Shown piece after piece: positions 36,146 to 44,336 of a stretch of 64,000 bases of DNA (position 1 is the stretch's first letter; each line of letters starts with the position of its first letter). The translations under genes and the position numbers were made by a program. This DNA comes from Streptomyces sp. AP-93 (GTDB taxonomy: Bacteria; Actinomycetota; Actinomycetes; Streptomycetales; Streptomycetaceae): the NCBI RefSeq assembly GCF_022808175.1, contig NZ_JALGBX010000005.1:310001-374000 (forward strand), in the 5' to 3' direction. The notes under the pieces are model-generated. The model worked only from the letters and a program-made list of their open reading frames with translations, did no database searches and was not told where the DNA came from.

Positions 36146-36159
36146 CGGAGTCGCTCCCA
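36146..36159. promoter_or_regulatory. degenerate CebR-like half box
   Basis: CGGAGTCGCTCCCA matches 10 of 14 positions of the CebR box, with the right half intact. It lies 49 bp before the GH5 start, nearer than the perfect box, and could be a secondary site. Confidence 0.45.
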
Positions 36160-36278
36160 CTGGTGGGGCCAGACCGTAGCTGCAACTGACGCCAAGGAAA
36201 AGAGGAGTTGACGAAATTCCCCTCGGAACGGCTTCGACTCTTCACGGACCTTGACGGCGTTGAGTCCCGTCTGCACAG

Positions 36279-36292
36279 TGGGAGCGCTCCCA
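36279..36292. promoter_or_regulatory. CebR box upstream of the cellulase operon
   Basis: A third perfect TGGGAGCGCTCCCA, 182 bp before the GH5 start codon. It ties the two cellulases to the same repressor as the transporter. Confidence 0.92.
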
Positions 36293-36394
36293 CTGGTTCG
36301 GAGCTTGTGCCCATCTGCCTTGTGTGCCTTCATCCCTCAGCCGAGAGGAGACCCGTTCCCATGCCGATCCGGCGACCAGGCCGGCCGATCCCCC

Positions 36395-37303
36395 TCAGTC
36401 CACGTGCGGCGCTGCGAGGCGGCCGACGAGTTCCTCGACGAACGCCTCCAGGTGGGGCGGGCGAGAGCCGGTCCGGGTGGCGACGAACCAGGTGCGGGTC
36501 AGCGGCTTCGCGCCCATGCGGACCAGGGCCAGATCGTGCGAGGCCGCGTAGGGGGAAGCCACCCAGTTGGGCAGGACCGCCAGCCCCTGGCCGCCCGCCA
36601 CCATCTCGATCACGAGGTCGGTCACCACCGGCATGGTGGTGATGCGGGCGGGCCGCGCCCCGGCCGGGATCGGCAGCGGCATCGACGGGATGCGCTTCTG
36701 GTCGTAGAAGTCGTAGAGGACCAGGTCCGTGCCGTCGAAATCGCGGGCGGTCACGTGCGCGCGGGACGCCCACGGGTGCCCGGCGGGCACCACCGCCACC
36801 ATCTCGTCCTCGAACAGCCTGGTCAGGGACACCCGGTCCATCTGCAGGTCGGGTTTGGTCACCAGGGCCACGTCGACCAGGTCGGCGAGCAGGGCCGGGA
36901 TCGGCGCGTCGTCGGCGACGGTCTCGATCCGGACCTCGATGTCCGGCTCGCGCGCGCGGAAGGAGCGCAGGACCGGCGGCAGCCACGGGAAGGTGGTGCT
37001 GCACTGCGCGGCGAACCGCACGCGCCGGTCCCGCCCGTCGCGGAGCTCCCGCAGGTCGCGCGAGGCCGATTCGAGTTCGCCGAGGACGTGTCGGGCGGCG
37101 ACCAGGAGCCGGCGGCCGGCGGCGTTGGGGATCAGCCGGCGGCCCTTGCGGTCGAAGAGCGGCATCCCGAGACGGGCCTCCAGCCGGGTGAGCCGCTGGC
37201 TCAGCGCGGGCTGGCTGACGTAGAGCCGCTCGGCGGCGGCCGTCAGCGAGCCGGCCTCGGCCGTGGCCTCCAGGAGTTCCAGGTCACGCAGATCCACATC
37301 CAT
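36395..37303 (-). CDS. LysR-family transcriptional regulator
   Basis: A 302-residue LysR regulator: winged HTH (LEATAEAGSLTAAAERLYVSQ, PALSQRLTRLEARLGMPLFDR) and a type-2 periplasmic-binding-like effector domain (VRFAAQCSTTFPWLPPVLRSF). A C-terminal GQGLAVLPNW is typical. The start codon lies inside a T-N11-A box, pointing to autoregulation. Divergent from the SDR-tautomerase pair, which it probably activates. The effector is likely a substrate or product of those enzymes; not identifiable from sequence. Confidence 0.92.
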   Translation of the reverse strand: MDVDLRDLELLEATAEAGSLTAAAERLYVSQPALSQRLTRLEARLGMPLFDRKGRRLIPNAAGRRLLVAARHVLGELESASRDLRELRDGRDRRVRFAAQCSTTFPWLPPVLRSFRAREPDIEVRIETVADDAPIPALLADLVDVALVTKPDLQMDRVSLTRLFEDEMVAVVPAGHPWASRAHVTARDFDGTDLVLYDFYDQKRIPSMPLPIPAGARPARITTMPVVTDLVIEMVAGGQGLAVLPNWVASPYAASHDLALVRMGAKPLTRTWFVATRTGSRPPHLEAFVEELVGRLAAPHVD

Positions 37304-37347
37304 AACGCTGGATTATCACATGCTCCATATTCCGTCGTGGTGTTATG
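37302..37347. promoter_or_regulatory. LysR-type T-N11-A box and inverted repeats
   Basis: ATAA-N7-TTAT at 37302-37316 contains T-N11-A and overlaps the LysR start codon. CATAAC (37301-37306) recurs inverted as GTTATG (37342-37347). The block is A/T-rich against the background and lies between the divergent genes. Confidence 0.65.
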
Positions 37348-37421
37348 GGTCGAGGGCTCCTAGGTTTCTGGTGTCGGCCACCGGAACTCCCCGGCGGCCG
37401 CCCACGAAAGGGACACCTTCC

Positions 37422-38171
37422 ATGAGCGTCACCAGCACCACGACCACGGCCCTCGTCACCGGCTCCTCCAGCGGCATGGGCCTCGACATCGCCCGCGCCT
37501 TCCTGGCGGCCGGCGCGAACGTCGTCCTCAACGGCCGCGACCCCGACCGTCTCGCCAAGGCCGCCGCCGGCCTCGGGCATCCGGAGCGCACCGCGTGCGT
37601 CGCGGGCAGCACCGCCGCCCCGGAGACCGGCGCAGCGCTCGTCCGTACGGCGCTGGAGCGCTTCGGGCGGATCGACGTCCTGGTCAACAACGCCGGCACC
37701 TTCGAGCCGAAGCCCTTCACCGAGGTGACGGAGGAAGAGCTCGACGGTTACCTGACGGGGAACCTCAAGGGCACCTACCTCACCACGCAGGCGGTCGTAC
37801 GGGCCCTGCGCGCCCAGGGGCAGGGCGGCAGCATCGTCAACATCGGCACCGTGCTGGTGGACCATGCGCTGGCGGGCTTCCCGGCCTCGGCGCCCGTGGT
37901 CAGCAAGGCCGGTGTGCACGCGCTGACGACGAGCCTCGCGGCCGAGCTCGCCGCCGACGGGATCAGCGTCAACCTCGTCGCGCCGGGCATCATCCGCACC
38001 CCCCTGCACGCGGGCGCCGACGTGGACTCCTTCGGCGGTCTCGCCCTGCAGGACCGCGTCGGCGAGGTCGCCGAAATCTCCGACGCCGTGCTGTACCTGG
38101 CGGGCGCCGGGTTCGTGACCGGCCACGCCCTGCGGGTGGACGGCGGCCACGTGACCGGCCGCCGCATCTGA
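37422..38171 (+). CDS. SDR-family oxidoreductase without the catalytic Tyr
   Basis: A 249-residue short-chain dehydrogenase fold: cofactor motif TGSSSGMGLDIA (TGxxxGxG), NGRDPDRL (Arg after beta-2, suggesting NADP), VNNAGTFE, and the C-terminal GHALRVDGGH. At the active site the YxxxK motif reads PVVSK (FPASAPVVSKAGVHAL), so the catalytic Tyr is Pro, while the Lys is kept. Activity by the usual mechanism is doubtful. ATG 37422 has an AAAGGGAC site. Followed 60 nt later by a tautomerase and divergent from LysR; the three look like one regulated unit. Confidence 0.9.
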   Translation: MSVTSTTTTALVTGSSSGMGLDIARAFLAAGANVVLNGRDPDRLAKAAAGLGHPERTACVAGSTAAPETGAALVRTALERFGRIDVLVNNAGTFEPKPFTEVTEEELDGYLTGNLKGTYLTTQAVVRALRAQGQGGSIVNIGTVLVDHALAGFPASAPVVSKAGVHALTTSLAAELAADGISVNLVAPGIIRTPLHAGADVDSFGGLALQDRVGEVAEISDAVLYLAGAGFVTGHALRVDGGHVTGRRI

Positions 38172-38231
38172 GCCCCTGCCCCACCCGAGTACGCCCCCCT
38201 GCACGTCACCGCCACGAGAAGAGGAATCCCC

Positions 38232-38444
38232 GTGCCGTACGTCAATGTCAAGATCACCCGTGAGGGCGCGACCGCGTCGCAGAAGGCCGAGCTCATCGCG
38301 GGCATCACCGACCTGTTGGTCAAGGTCCTCGACAAGGACCCGGCGACCACGTTCGTCCTCATCGACGAGGTCGCTCTGGAGGACTGGGGCGTGGGCGGCG
38401 TCCCGACGGACGAGTACCGCCGCCGCAACCGCCCCCGCGGCTGA
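38232..38444 (+). CDS. 4-oxalocrotonate tautomerase-like enzyme
   Basis: A 70-residue tautomerase: Pro2 of the reading frame (Pro1 after Met removal) is the catalytic base, in MPYVNVKITREGATASQKAELIAGIT, with the family pattern VLIDEVALEDWGVGG. Homohexamers isomerise enol and keto forms of unsaturated acids. GTG 38232 is preceded by AGAGGAAT. Same direction as the SDR gene and probably co-transcribed under the LysR regulator. Confidence 0.92.
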   Translation: MPYVNVKITREGATASQKAELIAGITDLLVKVLDKDPATTFVLIDEVALEDWGVGGVPTDEYRRRNRPRG

Positions 38445-38452
38445 CCTTCGGG

Positions 38453-39181
38453 TCAGGCCCTGCCCGGGTCCGCCGTGCCCGGGTCCGCCGTGCCCGGGTC
38501 CGCCGCCGTACCCGGGTCCGCCCTGCCCCGGTCCGCCGTGCGCAGGTCCGCCGCGCACAGGTCCGGGCCGACGAAGGGCAGCAGCCGCACCGTGGTCCCG
38601 CTGGACTCCAGCAGGCCGTCCAGGACGCCCTGATGGACGGCGCACACGACCTCGGGCCGGTCCCGGGCCAGCTCCCGGTACGGGCATTCGTGCAGCAGTA
38701 CCCGCCGGGTGCCGGGGTCGGGCCCCGGTGCGTCCCCGGGTGCGAAGCCCATCCGGGCGGCCGCGGCGAACACCCGCTCCGCCGCCGGACCGCTCCCGGC
38801 CAGCCGGCGCCCCCAGCCGAGGCCGGCCTCGCGGGACGCGCCGGGGCCGCCCCCCACCGCCTCGGCCAGGGCCTGGGCGAGCTCCCGGAAGGGGGTGTCC
38901 GCCGATGCCTCCCGGGGATTCAGCCCGATGGCCGCGTACCGCAGTCTGGGGCGGCCCCGGCCCGGCCCGGCCGAGGCGGTGGCCGTGACCAGGCCCGCCT
39001 TCGCCAGAGCGGCCAGGTGGTGGCGGACGGTGGCGACCGAAAGCCCCGTGGCAGCGGCCATGTCATCCACGCCCAGCAGGCCGTCCGCCTCCCGCAGCAG
39101 GGTCATCAGACGCCGACGCGACGGTACGGCCAAGGCGTGGTGGACACGCTGGGCATCCACACCACGGGGCATTTCGGTCAT
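38453..39181 (-). CDS. ArsR-type HTH regulator with SufR-like cysteines
   Basis: About 242 residues. The N-terminal winged helix is ALAVPSRRRLMTLLREADG, VDDMAAATGLSVATVRHHLAALAKAGL. The C-terminal half holds HECPYRELARDRPEVVCAVHQGVLDGLL and a further Cys in GPDLCAADL, a spacing like the Fe-S-binding region of SufR-type repressors. ATG 39181 is chosen because TATATT ends 6 nt before it (leaderless); ATG 39205 would run through the -10. The last ~25 residues are a DPGTA repeat. It converges with the tautomerase gene (8-bp gap). Target genes are unknown. Confidence 0.82.
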   Translation of the reverse strand: MTEMPRGVDAQRVHHALAVPSRRRLMTLLREADGLLGVDDMAAATGLSVATVRHHLAALAKAGLVTATASAGPGRGRPRLRYAAIGLNPREASADTPFRELAQALAEAVGGGPGASREAGLGWGRRLAGSGPAAERVFAAAARMGFAPGDAPGPDPGTRRVLLHECPYRELARDRPEVVCAVHQGVLDGLLESSGTTVRLLPFVGPDLCAADLRTADRGRADPGTAADPGTADPGTADPGRA

Positions 39182-39240
39182 GACCCAAATATAATCGATG
39201 CCCATTGGCTAAAAGAGGAGGGAGGTCCGGTCCGCCGCCC

Positions 39241-41138
39241 TCAGGTGCCCGTCCGGACGGCCAGGGACCACTCGCGCAGCACCCCGGTGTTCGAGTCGAC
39301 CGCGTCGGTGATCCTGAGCTTCCAGCTCCCCGGCACGGCGTCGCCGATCAGCGGGGCGAGCAGGGAGGGCGGCTGGGAATCCAGCGTCACCCGCAGGTTC
39401 TTGGTGTTGCCGCCCGTGCGGTTGTGGATCACGTCACGGCGGCCGCTGGGGGCCATCAGGACCACGCGCAGATCGCCGATGCGGGGGTGCTCGATGTCGA
39501 TCGTCACCGTCAGGTCCCGGACCGTGCCCTGGCCCTGGAGGGTGATCGCGTCGGTCAGACCGCCGAAGTCGTCCTCGGGAATGGTGGCGCCGGGCGCCGA
39601 GTCACCCGTGACCAGGGTGCCCGCCACGCCCTGCTCGCCCGTCCGGAAGGTGAGCACCGGGCCCGGTGGGGAGGTGGCCGAGAGGGTCAGCCCGGACTCG
39701 CTGCCGTCCCACCACAGGGACTCGGGGCGGCTGCTGTGCGAGACGGCGGTGCCCAGGGTGGGTCCGAAGAGGTCCGAGCCGTCGCCCTGGTTCCGGTTGG
39801 TCTCCAGGTCCAGGTGGCCGTCGGCCTGGAGGAGCGCGCACTGGTAGTGGCCCACCGGCGTGCCGTTCTGGAACTCGGTCGACCCCTTGATGTCGCAGTG
39901 GTGGACGGCGAGCCCGCTGGAGGTGAGCCGGGAGTCGAAGCCCGCGCGGGTGCGGTTCTCGACGAGGTAGTACTCGATGTCGCGCCGCTGCGGGTTCTGG
40001 TAGATCAGGGCCTCGTCGTACTCCCCTTGCCGGGCCTCGTAGACGCCGGGCAGCGAGATGTCGACGTCGTGCGTCCAGTGCACGAGGCGCCGCAGGTAGA
40101 CGCAGACCGCGGACGGGAGGAACCCGTCGCCCAGGTTGTTGCCCGCGGCCATCGCGCAGTATGTGCCCAGTCCCGCGCTGGTGAAGTCGTCGCCCTCGCG
40201 CTCGGCCGTTCCGTAGTCGTAGAGGTCCGGCCAGCGGCACAGCAGGTGGCCGCTCTCGTGGCAGAAGGTGCCGATGCTCAGGTCGGAGGCCGTGTCGCCG
40301 ATGCTCGTGACGGTGTACAAGTCCGTGCGCACACTGCCGATCTGGGCGGGGAAACGGGAGTTGTGCGGCCAGAGGTCCTCCCGGAACTCCGTCCGGCCGC
40401 GTACATGATGCAGAGGGAGTCGACGACGCCCCGCCCGAGCGAGTCGAACCGGCTGAAGTCCACGCCGGCGTCGACGGCCGCCTGCAGCGCCTCCGGTACG
40501 AGGCGTCCCCGGTTCGCCTTGAGCCCGTAGGCGAGGCGGGGCCGGCTCAAACGCAGCGGGCCGACCACGGTGTTGGTGAAGCGGAGCCGGCCCGTCGACA
40601 TCGTGCGGAAGAACTCCTTGACCGAGGAGCTGTTTCCGTTCGCCGTGAAATGGGGGCTGTTCAGCAGCGCCGAGACCTCGTCGACGGTGACCTCCGTGGG
40701 CTTGTCCGGGAAGTCGACGAGGATCGTCAGCCCCTGGACGTCGCCCTCGCTGAGGACGAAGCCCGGGAGCAGGCCCTCGTTGGGGCCGAAGGTCAGCAGG
40801 GTGTCCGGGTCGGTGGTGGCGCGGTCCTCCTCCGGGACCGTCTCCATCAGCCTCTCCTTCACCACGTCCCGCCGGTAGACCTGCCCCTCCCGCAGGCGCC
40901 GGGGCAGCCCCTCGGGGGCCGGCCGGGAAACCGGCGTGCCGCTGGAGACGAACCGGCGTCCGGCGCCGCGGCCGTCGGCCTCGGCGAAGCAGTACAGGCC
41001 CCGGGCGTCGTCGTAGACGACCGAAAAGCCGTCGAGCGTCTCGTACCGTGCGTACTTGTCGTCGCCGAAGGCGACGAGCCGTACGTCGGCACCCTCCTCC
41101 TGGGGGAAGGTGAGGGTCTCGCCGAAGATGCCACTCAT
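39241..41138 (-). pseudogene. M6-type metalloprotease with P-domain, frameshifted
   Basis: The first ~245 residues (SGIFGETLTFPQEEG to VDSLCIMYAAG) and the rest lie in two frames; one base seems missing near 40393, after which TEFREDLWPHNSRFPAQIG continues. The joined ~630-residue protein has the M6 zinc motif GTFCHESGHLL (HExxH) with RWPDLYDYG downstream, a middle region, and a C-terminal proprotein-convertase P-domain (TVTIDIEHPRIGDLRVVLMAPSG). No signal peptide is visible at the N-terminus. ATG 41138 has GGGAGG about 10 nt upstream. Cause of the frameshift (mutation or assembly error) is open. Confidence 0.83.
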
Positions 41139-41244
41139 CGCAAGGCGCCTCCCGGATCCGGGCACACGAGGGCTGTCGCCTTCAGTGTCCGGTGGAACCC
41201 GGGACGGGCACAGGGCAGAAGGACCCACTCCGGGCGGGGCAGGG

Positions 41245-41889
41245 CTACCCCGGTGAGGAGGATGCCGGGATGAGGTCGTGGATCAGGGCGAAACGCGTCA
41301 GGTCGGCCCGCCGCCGCGAGCCGATCTTGTCGCGGAGCCGGTCCGGGTGGGAGTGCGCGGTGTGCTCGCTGATGCCCAGCCGGACGGCGATGCCGTGGTC
41401 GGTCTCCCCGTGGGCGACCAGCTCCAGAACCTGCCGCTCGCGGTCCGTGACGTGGCAGGGCGGCGCCGCGTCCGGGACCGGGCCCACCGCGAGATCGGCG
41501 GAGACGTACGGGCAGCCGCCGGCGACCAGTCGGATCGCGGCCAGCAGTTCGTGTTCCCCGGCCCGCCGGCTCAGGCAGCCGCGGGCTCCGGCGCGCAGCG
41601 CGCCGCGGGCGTCGTCGGGCGGGCCGCAGGAGAGCACCAGGACGGCGAAGCCGAGTCCGGCCAGCCGCGCCACCACCTCCGCCAGGCATCCGGGCGACAG
41701 CCGCAGGTCGACGGGCAGGACGTCCCCGGCCCGGGCGTCTCCGCGCTCCAGCGCGGCGCTCACCTCATCGACCGATCCGGCGCCGAGCACGAAGGCCGGG
41801 CCGTCGGCCGCTTCGAGCACGCGGGCCACGCCGTGGCGCAGCAGCGGGCAGTCACCGAGGACGGCGACCCGTCCCGCGTCCGCACTCAT
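41245..41889 (-). CDS. LuxR/NarL-type response regulator, orphan
   Basis: A 214-residue protein: receiver-like domain (VAVLGDCPLLRHGVARVLEA, VLPVDLRLSPG with the possible phospho-Asp) and a C-terminal LuxR HTH (TDRERQVLELVAHGETDHGIAVRLGISEHTAHSHPDR written in parts). The acidic pocket after beta-1 is weak (GDC), so phosphorylation is uncertain. No histidine kinase is adjacent. A 24-bp perfect palindrome lies between it and the divergent GNAT gene. Confidence 0.85.
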   Translation of the reverse strand: MSADAGRVAVLGDCPLLRHGVARVLEAADGPAFVLGAGSVDEVSAALERGDARAGDVLPVDLRLSPGCLAEVVARLAGLGFAVLVLSCGPPDDARGALRAGARGCLSRRAGEHELLAAIRLVAGGCPYVSADLAVGPVPDAAPPCHVTDRERQVLELVAHGETDHGIAVRLGISEHTAHSHPDRLRDKIGSRRRADLTRFALIHDLIPASSSPG

Positions 41890-41962
41890 GCGCGCCCCTC
41901 TCCCGGCAGGGGCCCGCGCCCGGTGGGAGCACGGCCCCGCCCCTCCAGTCTTGGCCCTCGGC

Positions 41963-41986
41963 GGCCGTCCGGCATGCCGGACGGCC
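41963..41986. promoter_or_regulatory. 24-bp perfect palindrome between luxR-type and GNAT genes
   Basis: GGCCGTCCGGCA (41963-41974) is followed directly by its exact reverse complement (41975-41986). It sits 74 bp from the LuxR-type start and 55 bp from the GNAT start. A candidate operator; a terminator is unlikely because both genes point away. Confidence 0.6.
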
Positions 41987-42040
41987 CGTACGTCCCCACG
42001 CCCGCCCGGGACCGAATCCGTGGACTGTTATCGTCCGGTC

Positions 42041-42565
42041 ATGCCCGAGCTGATCACGCCCACCCCCCGTCTGTACGCCTCCTGGCTCGCCGCGCAGGAG
42101 GAATGGGGGCCCGACGCCCACATGGACGGCGCCGGGCTCGGCTCCGACGACGACGTGGACACCCCGGAGGGCTTCGCGGCCTGGACGGAGCGGCTGAGGC
42201 GGTACGGGGACCGCTCGCTGCCGCTCGAACACGGACGCGTCCACGCCACGTACTGGTGGATCGCCGAGGGGGACGAGTACCTGGGCGCGATCGACCTCAG
42301 GCACTACCTGAACGGCTTCCTGCTCGATGCGGGAGGCCACATCGGCTACAGCGTGCGCCCCTCGGCCCGCCGCCGGGGCCTGGCCACCTGGGCCCTGGGC
42401 GAGGTCAAGCACGAGGCCCGGCTGCTGGGGATCGACCGGGTGCTGCTCACCTGTGACCCCGGGAACCAGGCCTCGATCCGCACGATCGAGAGCAACGGCG
42501 GCGTGCTGGAAGACGTCCGCGAGACCCTGATCGGCCCCAAGCGGCGCTACTGGATCGACCTCTAA
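42041..42565 (+). CDS. GNAT N-acetyltransferase
   Basis: A 174-residue acetyltransferase: PRLYASWLAAQEEWGPDAHMDG at the N-terminus, YWWIAEGDEYLGAIDLRHYLN (beta-4), acetyl-CoA loop SARRRGLATWALGEV (R-R-x-G-x-A), and NQASIRTIESNGG. This subgroup of ~170-residue GNATs is common in bacteria; the substrate is unknown. ATG 42041 has no clear ribosome site. Divergent from the LuxR-type regulator. Confidence 0.87.
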   Translation: MPELITPTPRLYASWLAAQEEWGPDAHMDGAGLGSDDDVDTPEGFAAWTERLRRYGDRSLPLEHGRVHATYWWIAEGDEYLGAIDLRHYLNGFLLDAGGHIGYSVRPSARRRGLATWALGEVKHEARLLGIDRVLLTCDPGNQASIRTIESNGGVLEDVRETLIGPKRRYWIDL

Positions 42566-42844
42566 GACTTGATCCGCTATTCCCGTGGGGACGACGGAGT
42601 GCAGCCGGGGCGGTTCCTGGGCCGTCCGGCGTGGTCGCCCGGGGGCGGCTCATCCGGGGTCGCTCAGGGCGCTGGTCCGGCATTCGGGGAGCAGAGGCAC
42701 AGCCCAAACGCTGTGCTGCCGCGTGATCCGTACCGGCGAGCCGGGGACAGACACGATGCGGTTGACTCCCACAGGGCGTCTTCTCGCCCTATCCCTTGCG
42801 GGACCTGACGATCGTAGCGGAATTACGGAACTCCTTGAAGCCAG
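42566..42844. other. 279-bp intergenic region without recognisable gene
   Basis: Open frames here are short and lack start signals or family likeness. No inverted-repeat ends or transposase remnants were recognised. Confidence 0.5.
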
Positions 42845-44197
42845 CTACCGCGCCGCCGGACGGTGCGGGAACGCCGGCGCCGCGGGAGCGGGGCCCAGCG
42901 TGGTGGTGCCGGGAGCCGCCCGGTGGCCCAGGCCCGTGCGGTAGGCGTCCAGCGCCGCCTCGGTGCGGCCGGCCCGGCGCAGCAGATCGCCCAGGAGCCG
43001 GCACAGGTCCGCGAGGTCGCCCGTCGCCCCGCTGCGCTCCAGCAGCGCCAGGGCCTGCACGTAGTGCTCCTCCGCGGCCTCGGGCTCGCCCCTCTCCTCG
43101 GCCATGAGGCCGAGGAGCCGGTGCGCGCCGCCCGCGTGGACGGCGCCGTGACTGTCCCCGAGAGCCAGCAGCGCCGAGAGCAGCCCGGCGGCCTCCTCGT
43201 ACCGGCCGAGCCGGCGCAGTACGTCGGCGAGTTCGACCTCCACCTGGGCGGTGTACAGGGCCGCCCGCCCGGCCGAGAGCATGTCCCGTGCGGTGCGCAG
43301 TTCCCGCTCGGCGGAGGCGAGGTCCCCGTTCTGGGCCTGTACGTAGCCGCGCATCCAGTGGCAGTGCGCCAGATCGGTCCGCAGCTGTAGCTGCGCGTAG
43401 ATCGCCTGGGCCTTGGCCAGGGAGGCGTCGGCGTCGGCCACCCGCCCCTCGGTCAGGAACGTCCGCGCGACCTGCCGGTGCATGCCCGCCACCAGGGCCG
43501 GGTCGGTGACCCGGGGGGCCAGTGCCAGGGCGAGCTCGGCGGCATGGGCGGCCCGGGCGTGGGCGCCCATGTCGATGTACGGCCCGATGACCGCGGCGTA
43601 CAGCAGGAGCAGCGCCTCGGGGTCGGCCAGTCCGGTCGTCCCCAGCTCGTCGATGGTGGATTCGAGCAGGTAGCAGGCGTAGCGCAGTTCCCCGGCCAGC
43701 AGGTGCGCCACGGCGCGGCCGCGGATCGGGCGGGCACGGCGGGGGAGCGGCTCGTCGGCCAGCAGTCGTTCGGCCGACTCGAAGTACCCGATGGCGTCGG
43801 GGAGTTCACCGGTCTCCAGGGCGCAGTCGCCGAGTCCGAGCAGCGCCCCGACCCGCTCGTCGGCGAGCCCGAGGTCCTCCGCTTCGCCGAGCAGACGCCG
43901 GTAGTGGACGGCGGCCTCGCCCGCCGCGCCGGAGGCCAGGAGCTGCTGCGCGTCGGTGAGGGCGAGGCGCAGTTCCGTGGCCAGTCCGGCGGGGCGTCCG
44001 GTGGCCAGCTCCTCGTAGGAGGTGCCGAGCCGCCCGGCCAGGAAGCGCAGGGCGGCCTCCGAGGGGCGCACCTTGCCCGACTCCAGGGTGGAGACATAAG
44101 CCGGGGTGTACGCAGGCTCCGCCAACTTGCGCTGTGTCAGGCCGAGTTCGGTGCGCATGCGCTGAACCCTGCGGCCGATTTCGGCCGGTTCGTCCAT
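42845..44197 (-). CDS. XRE-type HTH regulator with TPR repeats
   Basis: A 450-residue protein: N-terminal XRE HTH (GRRVQRMRTELGLTQRKLAE, PAYVSTLESGKVRPSEAALRFLAGRLG) followed by about eight TPR-like helical pairs (for example AVHYRRLLGEAEDLGLADERVG and GDLASAERELRTARDML). HTH-TPR proteins usually sense a peptide or protein partner through the TPR groove, as in the RRNPP group. It is divergent from a secreted M64 protease with a 139-bp shared control region holding an inverted repeat, so it probably controls that gene. Confidence 0.88.
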   Translation of the reverse strand: MDEPAEIGRRVQRMRTELGLTQRKLAEPAYTPAYVSTLESGKVRPSEAALRFLAGRLGTSYEELATGRPAGLATELRLALTDAQQLLASGAAGEAAVHYRRLLGEAEDLGLADERVGALLGLGDCALETGELPDAIGYFESAERLLADEPLPRRARPIRGRAVAHLLAGELRYACYLLESTIDELGTTGLADPEALLLLYAAVIGPYIDMGAHARAAHAAELALALAPRVTDPALVAGMHRQVARTFLTEGRVADADASLAKAQAIYAQLQLRTDLAHCHWMRGYVQAQNGDLASAERELRTARDMLSAGRAALYTAQVEVELADVLRRLGRYEEAAGLLSALLALGDSHGAVHAGGAHRLLGLMAEERGEPEAAEEHYVQALALLERSGATGDLADLCRLLGDLLRRAGRTEAALDAYRTGLGHRAAPGTTTLGPAPAAPAFPHRPAAR

Positions 44198-44208
44198 GGG
44201 ATCCCCCT

Positions 44209-44284
44209 GGTTGCTCGAACTGCCCAGTATTCAGGGGGAGCAGGGCATTGCGCACCCGTCGCGCGCCACCTAATTTAAGCAACC
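44209..44284. promoter_or_regulatory. divergent control region with GGTTGCT/AGCAACC repeats
   Basis: GGTTGCT (44209-44215) and its inverse AGCAACC (44278-44284) flank the 62 bp between the XRE-TPR and M64 genes. The right copy lies in an A/T-rich stretch (taatttaagc) likely to be promoter. Confidence 0.5.
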
Positions 44285-44336
44285 GATTCAGTGCACTTAC
44301 GCATCGCTTTAACTCCCTTCACCGCAGGAGGACTTC

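Noticed and set aside
42566-42844. Possible insertion-sequence remnant between GNAT and XRE-TPR genes
   Set aside because: No terminal inverted repeats, target duplication or transposase motif was found.
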